NCBI GenBank assembly: GCA_036345935.2
Contig: JADWOT020000001.1
Coordinates: 620,001-684,000, forward strand
From: Taenia hydatigena
Taxonomy: Eukaryota > Platyhelminthes > Cestoda > Cyclophyllidea > Taeniidae
Direction of reading: 5' to 3'
Length of the DNA stretch: 64,000 nucleotides
The notes beneath the pieces were generated by a model, which worked only from the letters and a program-made list of their open reading frames with translations, was not told the origin of the DNA and did no database searches. The position numbers and the translations under genes are program-made. Below, piece by piece: positions 48,940 through 60,483 of the stretch (positions within the stretch are counted from its first letter, which is position 1; the number at the start of each line of letters is the position of its first letter).

Positions 48940-51560
48940 CGTGACTGCACTTTTTGATTAGAATACTTGGTTAACGGAGGACATTTGACAAGACCAATTC
49001 AAAGAGTTAGGAGTGAGGTTTCGGCGCACTCAGCGGCCTGACTAAATGTTGCAAGTGGATCGCCTTAGTCATGTAACATAAAGATTGATTAATTTCAGTG
49101 AAGGGAAATAATTGGGTGTTTCAAATGGGTTTAGGAAGTAAATTAAGGTAAGAAGTGACCAAAAGCAATGCAAATTTTTCAAAGACGCGAGGAATCAATT
49201 TAAGCGTCATGCTGGTCTTACTGTTGAAGATGATCTGCCTATAACGAAATGAACCGAAACACTATTCACTTTTTACTGGCTTTACCTTCGATGCACATAA
49301 CCCGTCTTTCCTGCTTCTACAATGCCTAAAGTATCACTAGCAAGAATGCTTCTTAATTCCTCTTGCTAAAATGTTTTGCCCCTCATAAACCGTTTTCTCT
49401 TTCGGCGCGCCTTGCCCATTCATAATTCATGGCTTTTCTCGCCATGTTATCGCAGGGGCCTCAATATTCGCTCATAAATTTTAATTTGGCCACCAATCAT
49501 GAGAGCTTGGAAAGCAGAGCCAAAAAATGACAAATTCTGGGTGGTCATATTTGTTTACTGTTTTAAGTAAGAAGTGCTGCTTGCCCGTTGCAGTTCTTAA
49601 AGAATTTATTAGCATTTACTTAAAACTCTCTCGATGGCACTCGTAATTCTCCACCGAAAAGAAGTGCACTAGAGGTTCAGAACCATTGCCTGAGGGAGTA
49701 CATTTCATCTTTTACTCATGATTATTGCTATGCAGGAAATGAAGACAGTCTGCTGTGTCAAAAGTTAATCGAAATAGTAAAAGGATATAAATGAATACAG
49801 CTAATTTTAACAACATGAATTCAGGATTTTCCTTTTGTGCACTTGGATTTTGCCATGCAGAAACCAGTTGGAGTTAATCTGGTAAAACTAAAGCTTTAAG
49901 GATTATGCTGGAATTGCAGAAATCCTATTTTAACTTATCCAAAAGACTTTAATTTAATGCAAACCGAATTCAAAAGCACCTCGTACAACCTCAAGCAATA
50001 AAAATAGACCATTCGGTTTTCTGACTACTCTTTTTGGACAGGATTTTTGTGGAAATACACGAAGTAGAATTGTTATATATTCTGACTTCTTATAAAAAAC
50101 TGATCAAAATACTTTAAGTCCAAATGATATTTTGTGCCTTTTTGCTGATCGGAATCTTACTTCTAAAAGCCTTTGCTCATAGTACAGTTTGGGCCTTCAC
50201 ACTAATCTGCTAGGCAGCCACTCCCCAGCAGTCCATCATGGGTGAGTCCATTTAGTCAGGAACATCTCTGACAAGGCTTGGCTCTAGACTACTGAAGGCG
50301 CACGATGACAGCATTTAATCGGCCTTCTTACGCCAAGACTCTCGGCTTATGGCCATGACGTGGCATTGGCCATACAGAGAAAAACGAGTGAGACTGCGAC
50401 GTTCCAGATTTTTCAAACTTTATTTACCGTTTAAATAGTACTCACATCTTGTCAGGCGTCTTTTTTAAAATATTGCTCCGTAGTACTTGAAACCTGTCAT
50501 TTAAAAGTGCATAAAGGTACTGGATTACTGTCAAAGTAAAGGAAAGCGTTCTTTCATTTGCTACTTATTCTTGCTAAACATGGATTAAAGGCCAGCTGTT
50601 ACATTGGAAATTAATATAATACTTCCTCAACCACTTTGGTAGTACAAAGGCGTACGTAAAAATAGTTATTTTCAATCACTCTCCTTCCTTAATCGTCTTT
50701 TCAAACAGCCAAGTTTTGCTATGTGGAAATCGGTTGACCTCACTCTGGTTAAAATAGAATTTCAAGGTATGTGTCAGAAATGCTCAACCCCTTTCTAATC
50801 TCCAAGAGGCTTTAAATCTTTTAATGCTAATCAAACGCCGAAATTGCCCCGTTTAATAGCGAGGAAAAGGGCATCTAATGTTTTTCCTTCTTATTTTGCT
50901 TAAAATCCAATCCTTTCTACACTAATCACGCAAATATTTTCGAGTTTAGCAATGACCGTTCACAGAATTTAACGCTTCCTGATAAGTTTTAAGCCTTTAC
51001 AGTGTTTAATTAAGTGGTCAATTTCCTGTAGCTAAAAATGCGGAAAAGTCCACTTAGACTTGGACATCTCTGTGATTGACGCAGGATAACTGCAGCCTCA
51101 TGCACTTTTGGCATTTAAGTAGTCTTCTGCGTGCATGGCATTGACTAGATCGTAACTGAGTGAATGGGACCACAGATTTCTTGAATGCCCGAGGGTGGAA
51201 AAAAGGAGCCTCCAGAAAATCACGACGAGGAAGAATTTCCAAGCCTGCGATTATCGAAGCATTAATAAGTTTCTCTTCGCTATTTGCATCTTTGCATTCA
51301 TTTAGGAAGCATGGATTTATTCCGTTCGCTGCAATGGCATCTATCTGTCTCCCATCACAAAGTGAAGCGTCTATTCTCCATGTTAAGCATGTCGGAGTTT
51401 CAGCTTTTCGAAAATGCATTCTTCCTACTTTCAAAACCAGTCGGATGTCATTTAAAACTTTGATTTGTTAGCTATCAACAACGCACTAACCGAAGTGGCA
51501 GGTCATTGAACAACCTGCGACTGATGAAGCGACTGTCTGATTATTTCGACGCGACATATC
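48940..51560 (+). repeat. Large-unit repeat, alpha-gamma-delta-epsilon (copy 5)
   Basis: The lead-in at 48940-49120 resembles 2920-3110. Alpha is CTCATAAATTTTAATTTGGC at 49471, gamma AGTGAGACTGCGACGTTCCA at 50387, and delta covers 51060-51430 with AGCTTTTCGAAAATGCATTC at 51402. Two long opposed frames (51054-51434 minus, 51160-51471 plus) lie in delta. The 32.8-kb copy has stops in both, so neither is called. Confidence 0.7.
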
Positions 51561-53545
51561 AGTATATTTATAGCTGTCATGTTTGAATTGTAGAGCAGTG
51601 ATTCGCTTCCTAGTGGAGATGATTTTGAAACACTGAAAGTGCTCACCCGATGTACTCAACGCATTCTTGTCTGTATTGCCGCCTGGCTCGCCGGATATTG
51701 GACGCCCTAAACACTCACCTCGCTCTACTTGGAGTGCATTGCCCCTGGTATTGCTGATGTTCCCGTCGATAGAATGGCAACGGTGTGCCAAGTAGCCTTA
51801 ATGCCGTCGTTGACGCGACTTCGAAGACCACTTATATAGTTCCGAAGGTAGTACTACAATTACGCCAATATGACATGGGTGGAAAAGCTAAAATGGATTT
51901 GTCCCATCAATACCTCACTTTACTCGAGTGCAAGTAATTCAGCATGACAAGGATCTCCGCAGTCATTTAAAATATTACAACGTTACATGCCTCCTAACAA
52001 TTTATAAGATCCATTCTCTGCCTACTTGAGATTCAAATGAAAATCATCTAATACAGATAGCAGATCCTCTCCTCAACTACCGAATCGCAAGAGTAGGTAG
52101 CATAATTTGACTGGTAGCTACATAGTAAATTAATTTATACTTTGCTCTGATGGCATGATGAAGGGATTTGACGCAGTTCTGGATGGCTGGACATTAATAG
52201 TTTTACTTTGAAGCTAAGATTTAGAAAAAAAGTTAAAATGGGCACAACTGCGGCTGATAAAAATTTAAAAGGCGCTGGAATACCTGAAGGTGGTGGCAAC
52301 AGATTTGGAAAATTCTGCCAATGCTCTGATAATTATGCATTCGCGTGGTCTGGATCCTTACCCATTACGAGCCAGTGGGTGGTTGCATAAGAGTGAGTCC
52401 TGCCGATTTCCATATTCAGTTTCTCATGGATCGAAGACCTCGGTGCAGGATAATACGCCCGCGGCTGCTTACCGATGCATCTGCGCTAGTCAGAAGCACG
52501 AAATGGATACATTCACGAGTGATTATTATCATACTTGATGTTACTCTGTGGAAGAAATTGTTAGCAATCTCAACGTTGTAAAGCGTTTAATCTACATCTG
52601 CGAAAAGATAGTATATTCGACAATTATTTTTCAATTTAAATGTCCATTTTAGACAGAACTTTATCTGATTTCTTTATATTTTCAGTGCCCTCATGGCCGT
52701 TCCTTTTGTTTAAAATCACCCTAAGCACAACAAAAGCCTTCAATTTTCTCTCAGTTAGAATTGTACAATGCATAATGCAACTTTCAGAAGTGCTTTAGAA
52801 GCTACTGCCACTGCTGCCCAAATACTGTACTAGAAAAGACCCTGTCGCTCTGCAATAGCGATGTCGGTCATGCCAAGCTCAAAATTTATGCCCCTGGGTA
52901 AGCCGACAACTATTAGTAGACAATTTCACATATTTCGCACGGGAAGCGAACATTTTGTGTCCAGTTCAAATTCACCTATAATTTCAAACCATCCCATTTC
53001 CATGGATAGGGAAAATCACTATTCAGTTCTTAAGCAAAAATGCGAACCCAGCTGAGGTCGAGATGCCTTCTCTGATTGAAATACACTTATTGTTCCGTCA
53101 TTTCAGAAATTTCAAACATCTACAAAGAGAAAACCAAAATTTATAAAAGCAACATTTTATTTTGATTTACCACATATTGCTCTTAAAGAGCTTCTTGCTC
53201 ACAAACAGAAAGCGCTAGGATCTAAAAAGAATTTTGAATTATAGGCCCAAGTCACACCTTAGTCATGGACATATCTGACATTGACAAATGCGTCGATTCT
53301 CTGTGTTAAGTACAAAGCATTATATTTTGCGTAGTTAAGTCCGACGTGACGCTTTAAATCGGTTGAATTAATGAAATCTCAAATTTGTGCAAAGCGATCA
53401 GCGGTTCACCCTTCCATCCTAGCATTAGTACTCTCGGAAGATGTAGACGAGATGGAAGGAGACTATCTTTACTGATCAGTGATAAATAAGTGGATTCAGA
53501 AGCATCACAAATTAGCGTGTTTAGGACTCGTTGCCTTCTGAGGGC
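51561..53545. other. No gene recognised
   Basis: S, R1 and R3 would be expected here from the unit order, but I could not recognise them. Frames at 52208-52581 overlap in three registers, a chance pattern. Confidence 0.4.
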
Positions 53546-53549
53546 TGAT

Positions 53550-54520
53550 GGTGGTCAGCCCGTCACGAGGTTAGCGACTATTACCCGCTTTCCACCCAAA
53601 CAGAGCAGAATTGCTCTTTTCTACAGGCTGAAATGAGGGCATCAATTCAGGAGCTCTTGCCCTACAAATTTCACAAATCAGTTTACATGGGGATAGTATT
53701 ATGTTGCACAATAGTTATTCAAGACATTTTTATGCATTTTTAGCAAATGATTCGCAAAACAAGACATGATGAGTTGACCGCGTTTACGCAAATGCATTTC
53801 ACTACACTTTTTTGCGGAAATGTTTCTTAAAAAAATAGTAGAACTTGACCGCAGATTTTTCAAGAGGTGCCATGCGCTTGACTTTATGATGTTAATTTTA
53901 GGTGCATGGGGATCCTGCGTTCCAAATGACTTTGGCCACTCAGTAAATTGGATGCTTTGACACCAATCTTCAAAATGAGTGTTACGCGATCAATAACTGA
54001 GAGCACACTTGACCTCATTGTCTTAGGAAGTAATAGTGGGTCTGGAGTTTCGTCCTGTAGAGGAACCACACTAAGAATAAGTGACACTTTTCTGTCATTG
54101 TTCATTGGAGCACTAGTCCAAAAGCGGTGGAGAATAACGAAAAACTAATTTTTGGAAGTAGATAGTGGGAATCAGGTTTTACCCCTGTTCCTTTTGTTAC
54201 ATCTGTCTTATTCTAGTGCTGCTCAGCCATGCCAACTGGATTACCATCCAGACAGTGAGGAGGGGAAGGGATTTCGCGTGTTTTGCATAAATGATTTTCA
54301 AAACAGTTAGTGTAGAAAACTCAATAGCTAACTGAAATGGATGAATCAAGGGTGATCTGACTTCACTTGTTGGTAAATTTCTTGCGGGCCGCTGAACCGT
54401 AGTAGTTGCCGAGGATGGATATTAATATTAGCTCTTCCCTTGGAAGTCAGCATTAATTCTCATGCTTGATAAATTTGTGAGCTTTGAAACTAATCTCTAA
54501 AGCGGTTTTGTTCTGCAAAC
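53550..54520 (+). repeat. Large-unit repeat, T-V (copy 2)
   Basis: T is marked at 53556 and V at 54240 and 54481, pairing with 41287, 22371 and 22613. This is the last block of the large unit before the change of character at about 54.6 kb, apart from the L-P piece at 56.8 kb. Confidence 0.55.
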
Positions 54521-54559
54521 TGCTCAAACTATCTTGCATAACCAGTGACTATTTCATTA

Positions 54560-55435
54560 GTCTAAGACGTGGTGCTATGACTAAAGGAAATGGGTGTTCG
54601 CGTGAGGCAAAAAGCCTCCATTACCTCAATGACAAACATAGGAAGCCAAACCACCACCATCTTCTGCCTCTCTCAGCAAGTTGGCATCCGATTAAGACCA
54701 GCCTATTCCCCTAGACCAACTTGTCATCATTCTGCTCATCGCTCTAATACGATCTGTTCGTTGACCACACCAGACCACAACCAACTCATGAACTGTCTCG
54801 TCTTGCTTTTCTCCAATTTACCACAGATCTCGCTTCAGCTATCCATCCTTGCTCCAACATCTCAACATTTCACAAGTCAATAGAGGCTTGTATGCAACAG
54901 TTCGCTGGGAGTCCACCCTACCATCCCTCGCCTGCTCCTAAGATGACAAAGATTCCCTCCTGCTGCATTCCCAGCATAAATGTTGAGGTGAGGGTAGAGC
55001 AGCACCTCACATTTGTGTTCTCAAGGGCGTTTCTCCAACCAACTGAGTCGTACATGCAAGATGCTAGTGACGCAGATGAATAGACTTGCTTGAAACACCC
55101 CGAACCCAGTCACACCCACAAGGTTTCAAGCGCAATACAACGAGCCGGAAAAGGATTATCCTCTGTCACACAAAATGCTGGCAGAATTAAGCGAAATGAA
55201 ATCATCGATACCAGCATCCCTACTGCCGTGGATTTCAAATGTATTTTATAAAATGAACAAGTAGCATGAACAGAAGGCGTTAGTGTCACATAGATTGTTG
55301 ACGGTCTTCGCATTTGGCTACACCCACATCAAACTCAGAATGCAAAACTGAGATGACGAGTTCAACGGCGTGCTATTTGGAGACTAACCAGGCAGGTAGT
55401 ACAGGATGGCGACTATGTAGGAAGAGGTCAATTTC
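54560..55435. other. Pyrimidine-rich transition region, no gene recognised
   Basis: From about 54600 to 54900 the plus strand is markedly rich in C and T. Frames at 54484-55083 overlap in several registers and carry no recognisable motif. The stretch marks the boundary between the AT-rich large-unit region and the GC-richer right end. Confidence 0.4.
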
Positions 55436-56225
55436 TCCCACCTCACACATCCACTGTTAGACTCACTGCCGCATATTCAGTGTCCATGATACACCTGTGG
55501 ATGGTGCTCCGGGACTGAAATGCACGTTTTGCGACGTAAGCAAGTGAAGTTCCGTCTATGGTGATTAATGCAATGTCTGCAAGACTCTCCCTGGATAAAA
55601 CAATGTTGGCAAAGTGAGGATGTATGAATGCACATAAACGACTCTCTTGGCATACGTTTATGGACATTGGCGCTTGTTTTCGTCGGCTTTTTAACAGAGC
55701 ACATGCGTGCACTGTGCTCTCGCCAACGAAGGGTTAAATTTAGTTGTGATGCGTTATAATGAGGCGTACGATGCAAAATTGGCTAAATCAATTAAGCAAT
55801 CGTCCGATTTGTAGCAATAGGGATTTCGCAGAAAGAAGGTGGGAGTTAGAGGGCATTTCTTGCAGATGCGGACGATCAATCGGGGTTGCCTTAACCGAGA
55901 CTCGTAGAAGACGAAACTATGGACATAACCGCAAAGCCGCGCCTTTAAGCTGGAAATGCCAATCACACAGTACGTTGTGCATGCACTTGCACTCACCAAA
56001 CGCAAAAGAATCCAAGCGCTTTGACGTCGTCGATGAGGTGAAGTATAGTGATGAGCACCGTGCTGCATCACAACTGAGGCGCAGATCTTTACATTGCCGT
56101 CTCCTGCATACGCCATGACTAAAGTTATTCCCACATGACAATGTCTCACTTCTTCGCCATATCGAGGTTAGAGCATCCGCACCACGCATTATCCACTTTA
56201 ACAATCTACACAACAAAGGATAAAA
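55436..56225 (+). repeat. Second repeat family, copy 1
   Basis: Similarity to 58400-59120 runs through the whole block in the same orientation, about 75-80% by eye. Shared strings include TTTTTAACAGAGCACATGCG near 55690 against 58589, CAATCACACAGTACG near 55969 against 58856, and CGCACCACGCATTATC near 56177 against 59069. The left edge (55443-55500) also matches 61370-61430. Reading frames on both strands (up to 131 codons at 55754-56149) are broken differently in the second copy, so I treat it as a non-coding or decayed element. Confidence 0.8.
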
Positions 56226-56735
56226 ACGAGTAAGTAGATGAAAACGGAGTGCAACAAGTGAAGTGCTTTTGCTATGCGACTGACTTACCGGTTAATGTTG
56301 ATACAAAGACGAATCGTCATTTTGGCGTGAACCAAGTGTACACAGAAGTAGTTTAATAAAATACCCTTATGCTAACAGAGTACGCCTTCGTAATTTCATG
56401 GTTTCTTAGCCTATAAGGTTATGCGCTCACCTGATATCGGGAAATGCTGACTTGCAAGTATTCCAAAGCAGAGGTTGATCGCAAGACAGTCATAGGGAGC
56501 ACAACTTTTAGACCATTTCTAGCATCATTTTTAGGCACAAGGAATAAAGATTTTGATGAGTGCAACCCATCGCTGGCAGATTTCTTTTAGTTATTGCTAT
56601 TTCAAGTAGGTAATGTTGCCTCTCTAGGTTCTTTTTAGTTTTTACACCCTAACCAGATGTACATCAAAATTAAAAGTCGCATATCTTCTTACAACTTGTG
56701 CTGACGACTCTGTACATATTATCAGCTTGTTCCGA
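56226..56735. other. No gene recognised
   Basis: Sequence between the second-family copy and the L-P piece. AT-rich with short frames and no recognised landmark. Confidence 0.45.
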
Positions 56736-56739
56736 TCTG

Positions 56740-57450
56740 TTCTCCTTCATTCTTTGATGACCATATAGCAGAGTTGGATAATTGCGGCACTATTAGCAGT
56801 GAAGATCGCTTCGTCGCCCCTTCACTCAGAGTCTCGTAGTTCCAGTCATTCACTGCAACTGTCTTTCATCCGGTTTGTTCCCAATTAACCTCTCACCGAA
56901 GGCTAAAGCCTATTCGTTTACTACTGTGGTGTTTCAAGCGAAAGAACCCTCGACTTTTAATATAAGAAATGCACTTTTGTATTATTGTTTCGAGCTGCTG
57001 AATATGGTTGTGCGCACGATTACCATCAAGGTTTCAATCGGGGTAGTTAGGGATCCAAGAATCCAAAACGAAAGTCTTGATTTGTTGACAAGTAAAACTG
57101 GGCCTACGACACGCCAGGTACCTAAGCGCCTACGTGACTAGTGGAAAGGTAGTGGAGGTGGTTCCATTCTCCCGCATTCAGACGAATCGGCTTGGCTTTA
57201 GTCTCATTGTCGATGTGGTAAGAACACTCAATGGATACTAGAGAGTTTGAGAAAGGAAAAGTAGAGGTGTGTGGAATATTAAACTTAGTAAAACATTGCC
57301 CTGAGGTTGCAGTGCTACATCAAAACTGGTGGGTTACTTTCGGTTCAATTTTTTTAAAAACGCTCTTACTTTGCTTTTGTTTGATGCGCAATGTTTAACG
57401 TAAGCATGTAAAGGTGAACTGCGAATAAACAAATTGGAAGGCCAACTGCA
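56740..57450 (+). repeat. Large-unit repeat, L-P piece
   Basis: L: TAGCAGTGAAGATCGCTTCG near 56788 resembles AGTAGCGAGGATCGCCCCAT near 1411. P: ATTACCATCAAGGTTTCAAT near 57020, GTGGAGGTGGTTCCATTCTC at 57152 and TTTGATGCGCAATGTTTAAC near 57390 pair with 30138, 30264 and 42920. R2 and alpha do not follow. The second family begins instead. Confidence 0.65.
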
Positions 57451-57882
57451 ACACTTCCTTAAACAGCATCGAGTTGAAATGTTCCGCTAAATTAGATCAG
57501 TGATAATCACATGACAACTTAAATCCCACTTCGATTGATATGCTTTAGATTAATGAATCGGCACTTGGACGTAAACAAGGGTACTGTCGACTGAAATTCC
57601 TTGCACACTTTTGCAAATTACACCAAACGAAACTAATTTCCGTGCAGTGAAATCGATGGAACCAACCTATTTGAGTATGTTCAAGTTGTTTCACAGTCTT
57701 TGGTAAACATGCTGCAGGTACCAATGACATAAATTTTTGAGATGAATTCCTTGCAAGTGCAAAGAAAATTATCTCACTCTATATTTTCGCAGACTAAGAC
57801 AACCATAGGCGGTAGGAACAGGAAGCTGTTTAATGGGACTGAGTTGGCAACCAATGAGAGATGTGAGAGGGACGCGCCACAC
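57451..57882. other. No gene recognised
   Basis: A minus-strand frame of 61 codons (57545-57730) has no support beyond openness. A pyrimidine-rich stretch ending TTTTCGCAG near 57791 is acceptor-like, but no exon follows convincingly. Confidence 0.4.
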
Positions 57883-57938
57883 TGAGCTCCGCATTGAAAG
57901 CGAATACATCTGAGCTCCGCATTGAAAGCGAATACATC
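57883..57938 (+). repeat. Perfect 28-bp tandem duplication
   Basis: The 28-base unit beginning TGAGCTCCGCATTGAAAGCG occurs twice without a mismatch, at 57883-57910 and 57911-57938. It ends a few bases before the left inverted arm of the palindromic element. Confidence 0.95.
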
Positions 57939-57944
57939 CAAACA

Positions 57945-59690
57945 CAGCACTATTGAGTGTTTCACACCTGGCAGGCGTTCACCAATTCCGTCCCTTCCCA
58001 CTTTGTCAAAGACGCATTTGTTTCAACACTAAATACTATCATTAACAATTAGACGAAGGAATTGAGCAGCCAGAGTAAGGATGAACAAATGCTGCATTAG
58101 CATTGGAGAGTGGTGGAATGCGGCAAGGAAACAGCGAAGGTGCAGATCAGTAGAGCACATGGACGAGGATGCTTGGCCGGTGTATGAAGTAGGCAGCAGA
58201 CAGTCGAGTGTTGGCTGAGCTGATTTCATCTCGGAGCAGACGTCGCTGCATAACCTCAACTCGTTCGTGAGGCGAGATTTTCACTCCCATCGTGACTGCT
58301 CTTCAAGTGAACACGGGGACGTCATGAGGAAGGTCTGCGCCTCAGTTGTGATGCGGCACGGTGCTCACCACTGTGCTTCACCTCATCCAGGTCGTCGAAA
58401 CTCCTGGGTTCTTTGCAATTCGGTGAGTGCAACGAGAGCGAGCTGCATTGCGTCTATAGTGGTTAATGCAAGGTCTGCAAGACCTTCCCTGAATAAAGTA
58501 ATGCTGACAAAGTAAAGATGTACAAATGCACATAAATTGCTCCACTGGCATGCACCTATGTGCATTCGCGATTATCTTCGTCAGGCTTTTAACAGAGCAC
58601 ATACGTGCACTGTACTCTCGCCGACGGAAAGCTGAACTTAATTACAACCCATTATACTATGGTGTCAGATGCCTAATTGACGGAAACAGCTAAGCAATTC
58701 TCAGAATTGCAGCAATAGGAATTACATACGTAGGAAGTGGCAGATACAGGAAACACTTTGCTGCATGCGACTGATCGAGGCTGCCGTGAGCGAAAATCGC
58801 AAATGAGGATTCGATGGGCATAACCGCAAAGTCACGCCTTTAAGATGGAAGTGTCAATCACACAGTACGTCGTGCATGTACATGCACTCAGCAAATGCCA
58901 AAGAAGCCGGGTGTTTCGACGTCCCTGATAAGGCGAAGCATGGTGATGAGCACCGTGCTACACCACAAAGAAGGCCCGGATCTTTCCCATGCCGTCCTCG
59001 CATGCGCCATGAACAAAGTCATTTCGCATGACATTGCCTCACTTCTTCGCCACATCGAGGTTCGAGCATCCGCACCACGCATTATCTACTTCAACTATCT
59101 ACAAAGCAAAGGGCAAAGGAAGATGTCGCCAGAAGGAAACGAAATGCACTACATCAAGTACTGAGAATCAGATACTAACTGACCAATTGATATTGATGCA
59201 TAGAAGATAGGAAGGAAGATGCGTACGAAAACATTACCTCCCTCCCACTCACTCATCTCTCGCATCCGACGGTGAGACAGGAGCCCTCAGTCCTAATTTA
59301 TAGACTGACTTCGAGTGCACTTTAACAGCATTCACGATGGGAGTGAAAATCTCGCCTCACGAACGAGTTGAGGTTATGCAGTGACGTCTGCTCCGAGATG
59401 AAATCAGCTCAGCCAACACTCGACTGTCTGCTGCCTACTTCATACACCGGCCAAGCATCCTCGTCCATGTGCTCTACTGATTTGCACCTTCGCTGTTTCC
59501 TTACCGCATTCCACCACTCTCCAATGCTAATGCAGCATTTGTTCATTCTTACTCTGACTGCTCAATTCCGTCGTCTAATTTGAAGTGGTGGTAATTAATC
59601 TTGAAAACAGATGCGTCTTTGACAAAGTGGGAAGGGACGGGATTGGTGAACACCCACCAGGTGTAAAACGACCAATATTAGATTTATAAT
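57945..59690 (+). repeat. Palindromic element with long inverted arms (second family, copy 2)
   Basis: The left arm, about 57945-58315, is the reverse complement of the right arm, about 59320-59690, at roughly 85-90% identity. Equivalent frames therefore read out of each arm in opposite directions (minus 58029-58259, plus 59368-59583; both begin MRLCSDVCSEMKSAQPTLDC). A second, inner inverted pair lies at about 58330-58415 and 58898-58990. The core at 58416-58895 matches copy 1. No transposase-like frame is present inside. Structure suggests a fold-back, non-autonomous element or an inverted duplication of one end. Exact ends and any target-site duplication could not be fixed by eye. Confidence 0.85.
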
Positions 59691-60050
59691 TTCGTGTTGA
59701 TAGAAGCGAGTGAGTGCAAAATAGGAGTTAGCACGTAGTGAGAGCACAAAGAATGGAGCGATCCCACACTCAGGTCCTTTAACTCTGCACCTATGACATG
59801 CGTTAATTCAGTCTTGGTGACTTCGTACACATTGACTGGGTATTCACCTCAAAGACATTGGATCGATCCCAACCACCATGTGAATCCCACTAATCGTATA
59901 AAACCCTTCCCTCAAAGGCTCATTCTGTCTCATCTCCGATTTGAACACATTCCCTCCTCGATTCGATAGTCTGAATCTAGTGAAGAATATTTTGGTGGTG
60001 TGAAGCATTGGTCGGGATTACTCGTGAGCAGGGTTTGGCCATCATATAAG
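59691..60050. other. No gene recognised; promoter-like TATAAAA
   Basis: CGTATAAAACCCTTCCCTCA near 59897 contains a TATAAAA followed about 25 bases on by a pyrimidine-rich CATTCTGTCTCATCT. This is the shape of a core promoter but has no other support. No gene is seen. Confidence 0.3.
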
Positions 60051-60483
60051 TGTGGTGGTGGTGGTGGTGGTGGTGGTGGTGGTGGTGGTGGTGGTGGTGG
60101 TGGTGGTGGTGGTGGTGGTGGTGGTGGTGGTGGTGGTGGTGGTGGTGGTGGTGGTGGTGGTGGTGGTGGTGGGTGGTGGTGGTGGTTGGTGGTGGTGGTG
60201 GTGGTTAGGTGGTGGTGGTGGTGGTGGGGTGGTGGTGGTGGTGGTGGTTGGTGTGGTGGTGGTGGTGGTGGTGGTGTGGTGGTGTGGTGGTGGTGGTGGT
60301 GGTGGTGGTTGGTGGTGGTGGTCGGTGGTGGTGGTGTGTGGTGGTGGTGGTGTGGTGGTGTGGTGGTTGTTTTGGTGGGTGGTGGTGGTGTTTGGTGGTG
60401 GGGTGGTGGTGGTGGTTGGTGGTGGTTGGGGTTGGTGGTAGGTGGTGGTGGTGGGTGGTGGTGGTGGTGGTGGTGGTGGTGGT
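60051..60483 (+). repeat. (GGT)n tract, 433 bp, strand-asymmetric
   Basis: A perfect GGT run extends from about 60053 to 60170, roughly 39 units. Interrupted GGT, GTGG and GGTT motifs continue to 60483. The plus strand is made only of G and T apart from about three bases (A near 60208 and 60440, C near 60323). All frames through it are artefactual homopolymers. Short G pairs at 3-base spacing could form G-quadruplexes, which is inference. Confidence 0.97.

Noticed and set aside
51054..51471. Two long opposed frames (126 and 103 codons)
   Set aside because: They overlap each other on opposite strands inside a delta repeat, and the related copy at 32.8 kb has stops in both registers.
440..54520. 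Autonomous retrotransposon or transposase genes explaining the large unit
   Set aside because: No reverse transcriptase, integrase or transposase motif (for example a YxDD core or a DDE-type segment in an open frame) was found in any copy. The unit may be a duplicated genomic segment rather than an element.
55754..56149. 131-codon minus-strand frame and overlapping frames
   Set aside because: The homologous DNA at 58.7-59.1 kb is broken in all of these registers, so coding constraint is not visible.
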